This document shows positions 38,801 through 48,200 of a stretch of DNA of 64,000 nucleotides, piece by piece. The stretch's first letter is position 1; every line of letters starts with the position of its first letter. Source of the stretch: Dyadobacter sp. CY261 (GTDB taxonomy: Bacteria > Bacteroidota > Bacteroidia > Cytophagales > Spirosomataceae); contig NZ_JAKCPW010000001.1 of the NCBI RefSeq assembly GCF_021440085.1, positions 1,426,001 to 1,490,000 of the forward strand, in the 5' to 3' direction. Made by a program: the position numbers and the translations under genes. Below the pieces are notes generated by a model, which was given only the letters and a program-made list of their open reading frames with translations, searched no databases and was not told the DNA's origin.

Positions 38801-39102
38801 TTTTTGCCAAAGGCGATCTCGGCGATTCGATGTACATTATTTACACCGGTCAGGTTGGCATTTACGACGGGCCTAAACAGCTCGCGCTATTCGATAAAGG
38901 GGAAATTTTCGGTGAACTCGCATTGCTGGATACTGAGCCGCGATCGGCCACGACAGTCGCCGAAACCGACGTGCTCGTGTTCCGGATCGACCAGGAAGAT
39001 TTCTTTGAATTGATGGAGGAACGTGATGAGATCCTACGCAATGTCCTGCGCATCCTATGCCAGCGCATACGTGTGCAGAACGAGAAAATGCGCCAGCTAT
39101 AA
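35830..39102 (+). CDS. ATP/ADP-translocase-like membrane protein fused to HEAT repeats and a cAMP-binding domain
   Basis: A 1090-residue three-part protein. Residues about 15-430 form a polytopic domain like the NTT/ATP-ADP translocase and MFS families (LFFFHNFFTNVGTTLVYVSA, YYCMAYLLFELVRRTIFDPV, KGFFEPLGMLIAGVML). Residues about 440-900 are HEAT-like helices (VLNAIDWLAKNKVSIFRKHA, RNYALEVAATVGSPTLLRDL). Residues about 960-1085 are a cyclic-nucleotide-binding domain whose phosphate cassette FGELALLDTEPRSATT keeps Glu1029 and Arg1038, close to the cAMP pocket of PKA and CRP. So cAMP probably controls the membrane part. The gene meets, tail to tail with 6 bp overlap, an operon encoding an adenylate cyclase. 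A stretch at about 37897-38103 is far richer in A+T than the rest. Confidence 0.85.
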   Translation: MIPFLSQNRFTKSINPQTILFFFHNFFTNVGTTLVYVSANVLLLENHPEYSLPLAYIAAALAVMTAGKVYEYFEHHLLLEKLSLGTMLSSLFMVVVVIGLLLAGHGVATAIAVMVGYRIIYLLINLEFWGLSALVFDVRQSKRLFSVIGSGDMPAKALGAVLAVLIHSPSVLAILLVISLVFFALAFYTQILTFRHTDIPNPHHARTRATDSDSRIIQKYFGGNKLLTSLCIGMVAIAAAATWIEYHFFVNVKYKFHSQHDVIFFVGSLLTATYVISTFVKMLFSSKTVERFGIKLTLYLLPLTTIAISLGLLISSYFRKDEPSLLVYYCMAYLLFELVRRTIFDPVFLVLFQPLSTKTRLKGHTLAKGFFEPLGMLIAGVMLWIVYTQHWSDISLTFDLSLLFAVAALLVFRKAYRYYMQELKSAISKRFIRSGEMAAPAEALPIITENLQSDRKEEVLNAIDWLAKNKVSIFRKHADGLLKSPVVQVRLKTLQTLATLDKPELSASFIQYIEDEPDAACQVLAVRLACGNGRLSDEQTARFLAHTDLDIVKGTIIGCWEAGKALPLIHGTLQRLFGSEQETDQLAALDCLKVTGISSYENLLKSCINKGSQRVRNYALEVAATVGSPTLLRDLRIVLTGTLTSSTIHALINSGDLGIRIIEEWLQQDTSGDRIRTFIKVAEKGRHEFILQILFNLIKNIYRNRLFINIDNTSSIKRKESSVHIENIDIFTHIAALKALSHYTIIADYKVLIPEFVEKELIHAAQLLNGMDASEADITWNNALEYELDLTAQRLFYLFMMQYDKEAVQSAWKGIRHASREKRANSLELIESLLPRMLYPSLHALFENIPIQRKRDALRQYMGNADPGLSLVTMILSQEERSFTSWTIALAVSKCDIEEADLVHLEKLASHPSRLIREAAHEKYAALAQSPDLKFSLRIPMKHAEPTQQISEMERVIVLKNTQLFAQTPENVLSSIAPIMKEVTYSDGQQIFAKGDLGDSMYIIYTGQVGIYDGPKQLALFDKGEIFGELALLDTEPRSATTVAETDVLVFRIDQEDFFELMEERDEILRNVLRILCQRIRVQNEKMRQL

Positions 39103-39684
39103 GGTGCGCGCAGTCTTTTTGAGTTGTTTGAGATGCCGTTGTTTGACGGCATTGCGACGCTTTTGCTCAGATACCGTCCAGTACTGGTGCGCTTCCAGAA
39201 AACGCACCTGGATCGCATCCCAGGCCGGAATATCCTCGACCATGTCCCGCGATTTCAGTTCCTCAAATAATGTCGCCGAAATGTGCTCAAAATCATTGCG
39301 ACCGAGGTAATCCAGATCGGCATCGCAAATGACCCTTTCCAGCTCATTTTTGGGGCTTTGAGGGATCTTTGTAGCCATGATCATCCCGCAAATCTTTTCA
39401 ATTTGCTCGGCATCATAGCCTAAACCCGGCAAAACCTCGCGAACGACTACGCAACCAGCCTCTTCGTGCCCCCGGTAGGTGGTCATGAAGCCACAATCGT
39501 GATACAAGGCAGCCGTCCACAACAATTGAATCGATTCCGCGTCCATGATGCCTTCAAGTCGGGCAATATCCATCGCAGCATGCACAACATCGATCGTATG
39601 ATGCACACCGTGATAAAACAGCGTGCTATCCAACCGCGCTTCCAGTTCCCGCAGAATGTATTCCTGTGCTTTTTCGATATCCAT
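39097..39684 (-). CDS. HD-domain metal-dependent phosphohydrolase
   Basis: A 195-residue cytosolic HD hydrolase. The metal motif is complete: His29 (HGVHHTIDV), His62-Asp63 (AALYHDCGFM), His73 (YRGHEEAG) and Asp in ICDADLDYLG. HD enzymes cleave phosphomonoesters or phosphodiesters, including nucleotides and cyclic nucleotides; the exact substrate cannot be told. It is the last gene of a four-gene minus-strand operon, 2 bp after the response-regulator/adenylate cyclase gene, so removing cAMP or its product is a sensible hypothesis. Its stop overlaps that of the convergent cAMP-binding transporter gene by 6 bp. Confidence 0.85.
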   Translation of the reverse strand: MDIEKAQEYILRELEARLDSTLFYHGVHHTIDVVHAAMDIARLEGIMDAESIQLLWTAALYHDCGFMTTYRGHEEAGCVVVREVLPGLGYDAEQIEKICGMIMATKIPQSPKNELERVICDADLDYLGRNDFEHISATLFEELKSRDMVEDIPAWDAIQVRFLEAHQYWTVSEQKRRNAVKQRHLKQLKKTARTL

Positions 39685-39686
39685 GG

Positions 39687-40733
39687 CTATTCGAGCACTT
39701 CGTAGATCAACACCGGGTTCGATTTGTTTTTAAGGTTAACCTCGCCCACAACTGTGCATTGAAATGCTTCTTTCAGCTTCTCGTAAGCCGATTGTGGAAC
39801 GACCACCTGGCCGGGCTTCGCAATGGACTGCAAGCGCTGCGCCACATTCACGACGTCCCCTATCACCGTGTAATCCAGCCGTTTCAATGCCGCCGAGCCG
39901 ATATTACCCGATACCATTTCACCCGAATTAATGCCTATCGAAACTTTTGGAAAATAGCCGGATTGGTCCGACAATTCTTCTTTGAAAACATTGATATGGT
40001 TACGCACTGCAAGCGACGACTCAACGGCCCTGTCGAGATGATAATCGCCACGAAAAACGGCCATTACCGCATCGCCCATAAACTTATCGACATGCCCGCC
40101 CTGCGCGATGATCTCTTTCACCATCACATCGAAATACTTGTTGATGAGCTTCACCACGCGATCAGGTTGTTCCTTTTCGGATATGGCCGTAAAGCCGCAC
40201 ATATCCATAAAAACGACGGTCCCTTCAATATTCTCGCTCGTCATCAACGACTGTTCGAATGTTTCCCGCGTCATGAATTGCAGCACCGACGAATCGACAT
40301 ACATTCTGAGAATATCGTTTTCGCGCACCGCTTTCAGCGTTTCCTTCAATTGCGCTACATATAGCAGCGTCTTTTCCATCGTGAGTTCCAGATCCCGGAA
40401 GTCAATCGGTTTGGTCACGAAATCGAATGCGCCGCGGTTCATGGCCATGCGGATATTGTCCATATCGCCATAGGCCGAAACAATCACCGATTTCAGGATC
40501 GGGCTCATTTCACCGAGCCTTACCAGCAGCGTCAGCCCGTCCATTTCCGGCATATTAATGTCGCTCAGCACCATGTCGACGTCGGTATGCTCTACCAGCA
40601 TTTCGAGGGCCCTCAGGCCATTTTCAGCAAAAATAAATTCGTACTGCTGTTCGCGGATCTGCCTTCGGAACTTCTGCTTGATCAGTAGCTGCAAGTCGGC
40701 CTCGTCGTCTACCACGAGTATTTTGGCTTTCAT
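39687..40733 (-). CDS. Response regulator with class III adenylate cyclase output domain
   Basis: A 348-residue receiver-cyclase. The receiver (1-125) has Asp9/Asp10 and the phospho-acceptor Asp58 in [13 protein letters not shown], with Lys108 of TKPID. The cyclase domain (about 165-345) is complete: metal-binding Asp177 ([10 protein letters not shown]) and Asp221 ([12 protein letters not shown]), transition-state Asn296 and Arg300 ([10 protein letters not shown]). Lys217 and Asp293 form the Lys/Asp pair specific for adenine, so the product should be cAMP, not cGMP. Its start overlaps the stop of the upstream response regulator by 4 bp. Phosphorylation by the operon's kinase probably tunes the cyclase. 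The adjacent convergent gene encodes a cAMP-binding protein. Confidence 0.93.
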   Translation of the reverse strand: MKAKILVVDDEADLQLLIKQKFRRQIREQQYEFIFAENGLRALEMLVEHTDVDMVLSDINMPEMDGLTLLVRLGEMSPILKSVIVSAYGDMDNIRMAMNRGAFDFVTKPIDFRDLELTMEKTLLYVAQLKETLKAVRENDILRMYVDSSVLQFMTRETFEQSLMTSENIEGTVVFMDMCGFTAISEKEQPDRVVKLINKYFDVMVKEIIAQGGHVDKFMGDAVMAVFRGDYHLDRAVESSLAVRNHINVFKEELSDQSGYFPKVSIGINSGEMVSGNIGSAALKRLDYTVIGDVVNVAQRLQSIAKPGQVVVPQSAYEKLKEAFQCTVVGEVNLKNKSNPVLIYEVLE

Positions 40734-41104
40734 ATAATGTTGAGCAGTTTCTCTTTCAGTTCGTTAAAATTGACGGGCTTGGTCAGGAAATCGTTGGCCC
40801 CAAGTTGCATAGCCTGGTCGTGGTTAGCGCTGTCGCCGTAAGCGGTGATCATCATCACTTGTGGCGGCGCCGATGGGTGATCGGTACGGATCCTTTTGAG
40901 TAGTTCAATCCCGCTCATACCGGGCATGTTGATATCCGACAGGATCATGACCAGCTCCGAAGGGTGGTTTTGCATAAATTCCAGCGCCTCTTCGCCCGAA
41001 AAGGCAAATGAAAACTCAAACTGTCCAGCACGGATTTCGCGGCGGAATTTCTGTTCAAAAAGCGACTTTACATCTTCCTCGTCGTCTACAACCAGTATTT
41101 TCAT
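40730..41104 (-). CDS. Single-domain response regulator
   Basis: A 124-residue stand-alone CheY-like receiver. Acidic pocket Asp7/Asp8, phospho-acceptor Asp57 ([13 protein letters not shown]), Thr in MMITAYGD and Lys in LTKPVN are all present. It has no output domain. Its first 35 residues ([20 protein letters not shown]) closely match those of the receiver of the adjacent cyclase, so the two are recent paralogues. It may be a phosphate sink or a connector between the kinase and the cyclase. It overlaps the cyclase gene by 4 bp and follows the kinase by 18 bp. Confidence 0.92.
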   Translation of the reverse strand: MKILVVDDEEDVKSLFEQKFRREIRAGQFEFSFAFSGEEALEFMQNHPSELVMILSDINMPGMSGIELLKRIRTDHPSAPPQVMMITAYGDSANHDQAMQLGANDFLTKPVNFNELKEKLLNII

Positions 41105-41122
41105 TCTTTTTGAGGGTTAGAG

Positions 41123-42484
41123 TCAATTAATGGGTATGGTGAGACGGAACTCTGTTTTTTCCCCCTCCACCGTATCTACTTCCAGCACACCGCCGTGCCC
41201 GTTTGTGATGATGTCGTAGCTCATTGAAAGGCCCAAACCAGTCCCTTGTCCGGTTGGTTTGGTGGTAAAAAAAGGCTGGAAAATCTTGGCTTTCACATGA
41301 TCCGGCATGCCCGTTCCATTATCCGAAACCCTGATATATAGTTTGTTATCAAACTTTCTGGTACTAATTTTGACCTCCGGCTTGTAATCACCGAGTTGGC
41401 CGGCCTCTGTGAGACTCCGCTTTTTCTCCGACACCGCGTAAAATGCATTGGTAAAGAGGTTGAGAAACACCCGCCCCAAATCCTGCGGCAACACATTCAC
41501 CGTACCGATCCTAGGATCGAATTCGGTCACCAGGGCTGCATTAAACTCCTTGTCCTTCGCGCGCAGGCCGTGATATGCAAGGCGCATGTATTCGTCTGCC
41601 AGTGCATTCACGTCCACGGGCTCTTTCTCGCCCGATGAAGCGCGTGAATGTTGCAGCATTCCCTTCACGATCGAATCGGCGCGTTTACCGTGGTGCGTGA
41701 TCTTCTGCTGGTTCTGGCTCAGATCGGCAATGATACCTTTGATATAGTCCTTATCCTCGTTCGGAATATCCACCTTATCGACCTCCTCTTCCAGTTCCTG
41801 GCAAAGCTCCACCGACACTTCCGAAAAGTTGTTCACGAAGTTCAATGGATTCTGGATCTCGTGGGCGATACCGGCTGTCAGCTCCCCGAGCGAAGCCATT
41901 TTCTCACTCTGTATCAATTGGTTTTGCGTCGCTTTAAGCTCTTCGATCGCCTTTTGCAACACTTCCTTTTGTTGGGTCAACTCCTGTGTCCGTTCGGCCA
42001 CGAGATATTCGAGCGATAGCTTTGTTTCCTTCGCAACCTGCTCTTCACGCAGACGTTCCTCCCGCTCCTGCGTTAGGACCTTCTGCTGTTTGCGGGCGTA
42101 AAACCAGATTACAAAACAGAAAATGAAGGCAAATGAAAGCCCGATTTGAAAAAATTGGTCGTAGCTGTTATAAAATTTAGGAAAGACCTGCTCGAAAAAA
42201 TCGCTTAGCATCGACACGCCGACGAATGGCAACACCGACTGAGCCGTCGACCGGACTGGTTTAAAATCCTCATTTTGGTTGAAAAACCGCACCAATCCAA
42301 TCAGCGCCAGGTTCCATATCCACCCAAACCAATCCGGCGAGCCTGCTATATAGTATGTCGCCGTCAGTGAAAGGACGACTATACGCGCATACTTGAAGAA
42401 ATTGTCCCATTTGGATGCATGATCCGTACTCTGCATCACGGTGTGGGCATATTGGATCAGGAGAAAGGCAACAATAAAATGCAT
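41123..42484 (-). CDS. Membrane sensor histidine kinase
   Basis: A 453-residue kinase opening the four-gene operon. The N-terminal ~130 residues hold three or four membrane helices (FIVAFLLIQYAHTVM, IVVLSLTATYYIAG, IGLSFAFIFCFVIWFYA) with no sizeable periplasmic sensor. A long coiled coil (about 132-190) leads to the HisKA domain with phospho-acceptor His208 in AGIAHEIQNPLNFVNNF. The ATPase has NAFYAVSEKKR (N box), DNGTGM (G1), FFTTKPTGQGTGLGLS (G2), as in NtrB-type kinases. The likely partners are the two receivers directly downstream. It is divergent from the metal-efflux operon across 215 bp. Confidence 0.92.
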   Translation of the reverse strand: MHFIVAFLLIQYAHTVMQSTDHASKWDNFFKYARIVVLSLTATYYIAGSPDWFGWIWNLALIGLVRFFNQNEDFKPVRSTAQSVLPFVGVSMLSDFFEQVFPKFYNSYDQFFQIGLSFAFIFCFVIWFYARKQQKVLTQEREERLREEQVAKETKLSLEYLVAERTQELTQQKEVLQKAIEELKATQNQLIQSEKMASLGELTAGIAHEIQNPLNFVNNFSEVSVELCQELEEEVDKVDIPNEDKDYIKGIIADLSQNQQKITHHGKRADSIVKGMLQHSRASSGEKEPVDVNALADEYMRLAYHGLRAKDKEFNAALVTEFDPRIGTVNVLPQDLGRVFLNLFTNAFYAVSEKKRSLTEAGQLGDYKPEVKISTRKFDNKLYIRVSDNGTGMPDHVKAKIFQPFFTTKPTGQGTGLGLSMSYDIITNGHGGVLEVDTVEGEKTEFRLTIPIN

Positions 42485-42699
42485 GTAGAATATTGTAAAA
42501 CTAGTTCTCTTTTGCTAAAATAACCGTTGAGTTGGCAAAGTAACCATTTTCCCTTAAATATCAGTTGTGCCCTGACACCCTGCGCAGGCTGCCTCTAATT
42601 TATTTCTAACCGATTTTTAATGCAATTATAAAACAGTTTTAATACCATTTTTAGCACCGCTGAGAACCTTTGCCTGCAGGTAATTCAAACTAAACGAAC

Positions 42700-43956
42700 A
42701 TGCGTTATCAACTTGTGAAGCCCATTCTCATCGCATTGCTGATGGGGACGGTATCGGTAAGGGCTCAAACAGCCTATAATTTGCAGCAAGCCCTGCAAAC
42801 GGCAAAATCCAATAACCCCATTCTCAAACGGGAACAATTCAATGTCGACGTCTCGCAGGCAGACATCATCACAGCCCAGCTTCGGCCCAATCCTATCCTG
42901 AACAACCAGTCGTTGCAGCTGGTGCAGACTTCGAAGTTCCCGGAGAACACCGGCTGGTTTAATGGTGCGAACCGACAGGTTTGGTGGCAGGTTACCAAGC
43001 CTTTTCAATTGCCTGTGCAGAGAGAGAACAAGATCAATTTCGCACAGCAAAACGTAAGGCTGACCCAAAAGCAATATGCTGATACAGAAAGACATCTGTT
43101 TCAAGCAGTTGCACAGAAATGGGTGGATGTCTGGGCGGCACGCAAGCAACTCGATTTATTGGGCACTGCAAAGACAAATGTCGATTCGTTAGCGAATATC
43201 AATCGCCTTCGCCTCAAAAACCAGGTGATCACAACTACCGACCTCGCGCGCACCGAGCTGCTCGCGAACCAGTACGATATTCAGCTTAAATCGGCCGCCC
43301 AGGATTACCGCAATCAGATCTCGAACCTCAAATTTCTGATGGGTGTGCAGGACTCGATCCAGATCGACACCTCCGACCAGTTCGCATTCACATTCCCCGA
43401 CCAGATGGATGCCATCGTGCAACAAGCATTGCAAAACCGCACCGATATCCAAACCATTAAATCGACCATGGATGTGGCCGACGCCAATATCAAGCTGCAA
43501 AAATCGAGTGCATTACCGACGCCGGAGCTGGGTCTGATTTATAACCCGCAAAACAAGGCGCATTATATGGGCGTTTACGGCACGATTGAAATACCGATTT
43601 TTTCCCGTAATCAGGGCGAGATCAAGAAGTCACAAGTACTGAAACAACAAGCTGAACAGGATCTCCGCGCCACCGAAACGCAGGCGCAGACCGAAATCCT
43701 CACCGCCTGGAAGAGCTACGTCACCCACAAACAGAACTTACAGAATTTCAAGCAGTTGTTAACTCAATCCCAAACAATCCTCAACAGTGTCAAATACTCT
43801 TATCTCCGGGGCGGTACGACGATCATCGACTTCCTCGAAGCCCAGCGCAGCTGGCTCGATACGCAGCAGCAGTATTACGACGTCCTCGGGCAATATCGGC
43901 AGAGCTACGTCGACCTACTTTACGCATCCGGACTGATCAATCAAATCGCGCAATAA
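42700..43956 (+). CDS. TolC-family outer-membrane efflux protein (CusC/CzcC-like)
   Basis: A 418-residue outer-membrane channel subunit with a signal peptide (PILIALLMGTVSVRAQ). It shows TolC repeats: YNLQQALQTAKSNNPILKRE early and a second OEP repeat (MDAIVQQALQNRTDIQTIKS). The RQVWWQVTKPFQLPVQRENK block and the late RGGTTIIDFLEAQRSWLDTQ are usual for CzcC-type members. It is the first gene of a metal-efflux operon, 2 bp before the membrane-fusion protein gene. The divergent kinase operon shares the upstream spacer. Confidence 0.9.
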   Translation: MRYQLVKPILIALLMGTVSVRAQTAYNLQQALQTAKSNNPILKREQFNVDVSQADIITAQLRPNPILNNQSLQLVQTSKFPENTGWFNGANRQVWWQVTKPFQLPVQRENKINFAQQNVRLTQKQYADTERHLFQAVAQKWVDVWAARKQLDLLGTAKTNVDSLANINRLRLKNQVITTTDLARTELLANQYDIQLKSAAQDYRNQISNLKFLMGVQDSIQIDTSDQFAFTFPDQMDAIVQQALQNRTDIQTIKSTMDVADANIKLQKSSALPTPELGLIYNPQNKAHYMGVYGTIEIPIFSRNQGEIKKSQVLKQQAEQDLRATETQAQTEILTAWKSYVTHKQNLQNFKQLLTQSQTILNSVKYSYLRGGTTIIDFLEAQRSWLDTQQQYYDVLGQYRQSYVDLLYASGLINQIAQ

Positions 43957-43958
43957 TC

Positions 43959-44969
43959 ATGAAAAACATACTCGTTTGCACCTGCCTGGCTATGACATTG
44001 ATGGCAGGCTGCAAAAACAAGGCAGCTAACAAGGTCGTGCAGGACAACTCCACACCGGTCGTGAATGCGTCGGGCACCAAGATCAGCTTCCCCCTCGCCG
44101 AAAGCGCGAACTTTTTTCAAACAGAAAAGATTTCGAGCAGCTCGCTCATGGCCAATGTGACCGCCCCCGCCAAAGTATCGGCTACTGTGTTACGATCAGA
44201 CGAAGGCGCTTCGGGCAATATTGTCATATTCGACAACCCCGAGCTGGCTGGCAACTACTCTCAGCTTTTGCAGCATTTGACAATGATTAACCAGATCCAG
44301 AATGTCAACATCCGTCAGCGCAAAACCGAGCTGGGACGCATGAGGGATTTGCAGGAACACGGGGCCGCCACGGGTAAGGACCTGCTCGAATCACAAACAG
44401 CGCTTTCGATGGAAGAGACCAACCTGATCAACGAACGCGCGGCCATTATTGAGCACGAAACCAAGCTCAAAGCGGGTGGTTTTGAACCCAGACAGCTTCG
44501 TAACGCCCCCGCGGGCACTGCTTACATTATATGCGACGTGCCCGAAAGTGAGTTGAGCCAGGTGAAAAAAGGTGCTAAATGTACAATACAGTTCACCGCA
44601 TTCCCGAACGAGGATTTCACCGGCACCATCGACGCCATCGCCGACCTTGTTGACCAGACCACCCGCATGATCAAACTCCGCGTAAGCATTGCCAACTCAA
44701 CAGGTAAGCTCAAAGCCGGCATGTTCGGTAGCGTGGCATTTGGTTTGAGCGAAGGTAAAAAGCTCAGTATCAATAAAGATGCTGTGGTAACCGTGCAAGG
44801 CCGCAACTATGTTTTCCTGAAAACAGCCCCGCTGGTTTTCGAGCGTCGCGAAGTAAATATCGGCGACCAGATCGGCGACCGCATTGTGACATTCAGCGGC
44901 GTAAAAGATGGCGAGCATGTAGTCACCAAAGGTGTTATGCAACTCAAAGGTTTATCGTTCGGCTACTAA
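43959..44969 (+). CDS. RND efflux periplasmic adaptor (CusB/CzcB-like lipoprotein)
   Basis: A 336-residue membrane-fusion protein. The signal ends in a lipobox (AMTLMAGC, Cys about residue 19). An alpha-hairpin (about 95-165, RKTELGRMRDLQEHGAATGK) and the beta-barrel and membrane-proximal parts (IICDVPESELSQVKKGAKCT, TTRMIKLRVSIANSTGKLKA) follow the family order. It is short for the family; no separate metal-chaperone domain is evident. It bridges the TolC-like channel and the RND pump of the same operon. Confidence 0.9.
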   Translation: MKNILVCTCLAMTLMAGCKNKAANKVVQDNSTPVVNASGTKISFPLAESANFFQTEKISSSSLMANVTAPAKVSATVLRSDEGASGNIVIFDNPELAGNYSQLLQHLTMINQIQNVNIRQRKTELGRMRDLQEHGAATGKDLLESQTALSMEETNLINERAAIIEHETKLKAGGFEPRQLRNAPAGTAYIICDVPESELSQVKKGAKCTIQFTAFPNEDFTGTIDAIADLVDQTTRMIKLRVSIANSTGKLKAGMFGSVAFGLSEGKKLSINKDAVVTVQGRNYVFLKTAPLVFERREVNIGDQIGDRIVTFSGVKDGEHVVTKGVMQLKGLSFGY

Positions 44970-44980
44970 CCCTCCCTGAT

Positions 44981-45280
44981 ATGCTACAAGCCCAGATTTT
45001 CGTCAGTGCCGATCACTGGAAGGACGAAATACCGCTATATGAATACATTATGCAGTTTTTGGTCAGACAAAAAGTGCAGGGAGCGACAGTGTACCGCGGC
45101 CGTCTCGGCTTTGACGGCAAGCACCTGAGCCGCCCCAACGACCTGTTCAGTTTCGACGAAACACCCATGGTCATTTCCTTCATCGATGAGGAAGAAAAAG
45201 TGAAATCCGCTCTGACATTGCTTCGGAAAGAGGTGAAAAGCGGGTTTATAGTCACCAACCATGTAGACAAGTGGAATTAA
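44981..45280 (+). CDS. DUF190 (PII-like) protein
   Basis: A 99-residue DUF190 protein. AQIFVSADHWKDEIPLYEYI, VQGATVYRGRLGFDGKHLS and MVISFIDEEEKVKSALTLLR fit the family, which adopts a PII-like ferredoxin fold and typically forms trimers that can bind small ligands. Its cytosolic position (no signal) and its insertion between the adaptor gene (11-bp gap) and the RND pump gene (1-bp gap) suggest it regulates or senses for the metal pump. The ligand is unknown. Confidence 0.88.
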   Translation: MLQAQIFVSADHWKDEIPLYEYIMQFLVRQKVQGATVYRGRLGFDGKHLSRPNDLFSFDETPMVISFIDEEEKVKSALTLLRKEVKSGFIVTNHVDKWN

Positions 45281-45281
45281 A

Positions 45282-48200
45282 ATGATCAAGAACCTGCTTT
45301 TTTTCAGCCTTCGCAACCGGTGGGTTGTGATCGCTGTGAGCGTAGTGCTGATGGGCGTCGGCTACTGGTGCTTTACCCAGCTCAAAATCGAAGCCTATCC
45401 CGACATCGCAGATACCAATGTGATCGTGGTCGCCCAATATCCCGGTCGTGCCGCCGAGGAAGTGGAACAACAAGTTACCGTTCCCATCGAAAGAGCGCTC
45501 CAGAACACCCCGAATGTACTCGACAGACGCAGCCGTACCATCTTCGGGTTATCCGTCGTGCAGCTGACATTTAAAGACGGCACAGACGATTATTTCGCTC
45601 GTCAACAAGTTACCGAACGGCTTGCTTCGGCTGAGCTGCCGGATGGCGTTGCGCCCGAGCTCGCACCATTATCCACCGCAGTGGGGGAAATCCTGCGGTA
45701 TGTGGTGGAAGCGCCGTCCAGTTACAGCCCTACCCAGCTCCGCGATTTGCAGGATTGGGTGATCAAGCCTGCATTGCTACAAGTGCCTGGTATTGCAGAT
45801 GTTACGACTTTCGGTGGACCATTGAAACAATTTCATATCATTACTTCTCCCGAAAAGCTTGTAAAATACGGCTTGTCGATGCAGAATGTGATCGACGCCA
45901 TTAATGTCAATAATCAGAATACCGGTGGGAACGTAATCTCCCGTGGCGGCCAGGGCTTTGCGATCCGTGGGCTCGGGGCCATTAAGAATGAGCAGGATAT
46001 CCAGAATATTGTGTTGAAATCGGATAATGGCGTGCCGGTATTTGTTCGCGATGTCGCCACAGTCGAAATCACACCTCCCCCTCCAAGTGGCGTGATGGGT
46101 TATACTATTACGGCTGATAAAGTGGATGTCAGCAGCGGCGTGGAAGGTATTATCCTGCTCAGAAGGTATGAAAACCCCAGCGAGGTTTTGAAGGTTTTGA
46201 AAGAAAGGATCGCCGACCTCGAAGCCAGTGAACTGCCCGAAGGCGTGCATTTGAAACCGCTTTACGACCGCAGCTTCCTGATCGACCATTCGCTCGAAAC
46301 CGTCGCGCATACACTGTTTGAAGGGATTTCGATTGTCGTGATCCTGCTGATATTCTTCCTTGGAAGCATCCGAAGCGCCTTTGTGGTGGCACTTACGATT
46401 CCGTTCTCATTGCTATTTGCGTTTATACTAATGCGTTTGACCGGCATTCCAGCCAACTTGCTCTCGCTTGGTGCGATCGATTTTGGGATCATTGTCGACG
46501 GTGCCTGTGTAATGGCCGAGCATCTGATCCGCAAATACCGCACGGCAAGTCCGGAAGAAAAGCGGCAGGGCATTGTCAAAATCACATTGTTGTCCGCCCA
46601 GGAAGTGGGTCGGGAAATTTTCTTCTCGGTAACCATCATCATCCTCGCGTACATGCCTATACTGCTTATGACGCGCGTGGAAGGCAAGCTCTTCTCCCCC
46701 ATGGCGCTGACGCTCGCATTTGCGGTAATTGGTTCTATGCTGGCGGCGCTCACTTTCATTCCGGTACTCATTTCATTCGCCTACAAAAAAGCACTGGCCG
46801 ATCCCGAGAAGCCGATGAAAGAACACAAGAATTTTGTGTTGGATTTTCTTACAAAGTCCTATTCCAAAGTATTAGGCGCCTTTTTGAAGAATTATAAGAC
46901 CACCGTCCTCGTTGGTTTCAGTGTTGTGACCATATTAGTTTTATTCGGGATAAAACTGGGTACCGAGTTCCTGCCGACGCTCGATGAAGGCTCGATATTT
47001 CTGCGCGGCAACTTCCCGGCTGGGATTACGATCCAGGAAAATGCGAGCTATGCGCCGAAAATCAGGAAGATCATTGCCAAATACCCACAAATATCTTTTG
47101 TGATCACCCAAACCGGCCGCAACGACGATGGTACCGACCCGTTCCCTGCCAACCGAAACGAAATCCTGGTTGGTTTGAAGGATTATGATCTTTGGAGCAA
47201 AACTATCACCAAAAAAGAGCTCGTTGAAAAGATCAGACACGATTTGCAGGCCCAATTACCGGCTGTGGCATTCTCGTCCGGCCAGCCCATTATCGATCAG
47301 GTGATGGAAATCGTCACCGGTAGCGCGGCCGACCTGGCTGTGTCTGTGGTGGGTGATGACTTGAATATGATGCGAAAAAAAGCCGAAGCTATTGCTAAAA
47401 TTGTGAAAGCAACGCCCGGTGCCGACAATGTGAATATCGAACAGGAAGGTCCTCAGGAACAGCTCGCAATCAACATTAACCGTGAGGCAGCTGCACGTTT
47501 CGGAATTAATGTGGCCGACATTCAAAACATGATCGAAGCGGCCATCGGCGGCAAGACCATCTCGACGCTCTACGACGGCACTAAGCGCTACGATATCGTG
47601 ATCCGCTTCCTGCCCAAATACCGCAACTCCATCGACGCAATTAAAAATGTGCAGGTGCCATCGCTTACCGGGGCGCTCATTCCAATGAGTCAGCTAGCCG
47701 ACATCCATTTCATGGAAGGTCAGACTAATATCTATCGCTACGGCAGCAAACGCATGGTAACCGTCCGCACTAACATCCGTGGCCGCGACCAGGGTGGATT
47801 TGTGAAAGAGTTGCAGAAAAAACTCAATGGGCAGGTGCATGTTCCGAAAGGTTACAGCATCATTTACGGTGGTCAATACGAAAACCTCGAACGGGCCGGT
47901 AAACAGCTGGCATTCACCATTCCGCTTACGATTGTTATGGTGTTTCTGTTCCTGTTTATGCTTTTTAAAAACCTCCCGCATACGATGGTGACCATGAGTT
48001 GCATTCTGTTTGCGCTGGGTGGTGGTATTGTGGCGCTGCTGATGCGGGGGTACTATTTCAATGTTTCCGCCGGTGTCGGATTTGTGAGCATATTTGGCAT
48101 TTCGGTAATGGCAGGCGTTTTGCTCGTCTCTGCACTGAACCGCACTACACAAGCCCGCGAAAATTCCTTGGAGCATGACGTGCTGGAAGCATCCTCCGAA

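Noticed and set aside
35830..39102. A mobile or toxin module for the NTT-HEAT-CNBD protein
   Set aside because: No integrase, inverted repeats or toxin motifs are nearby, and the overlapping convergent operon argues for a settled arrangement.
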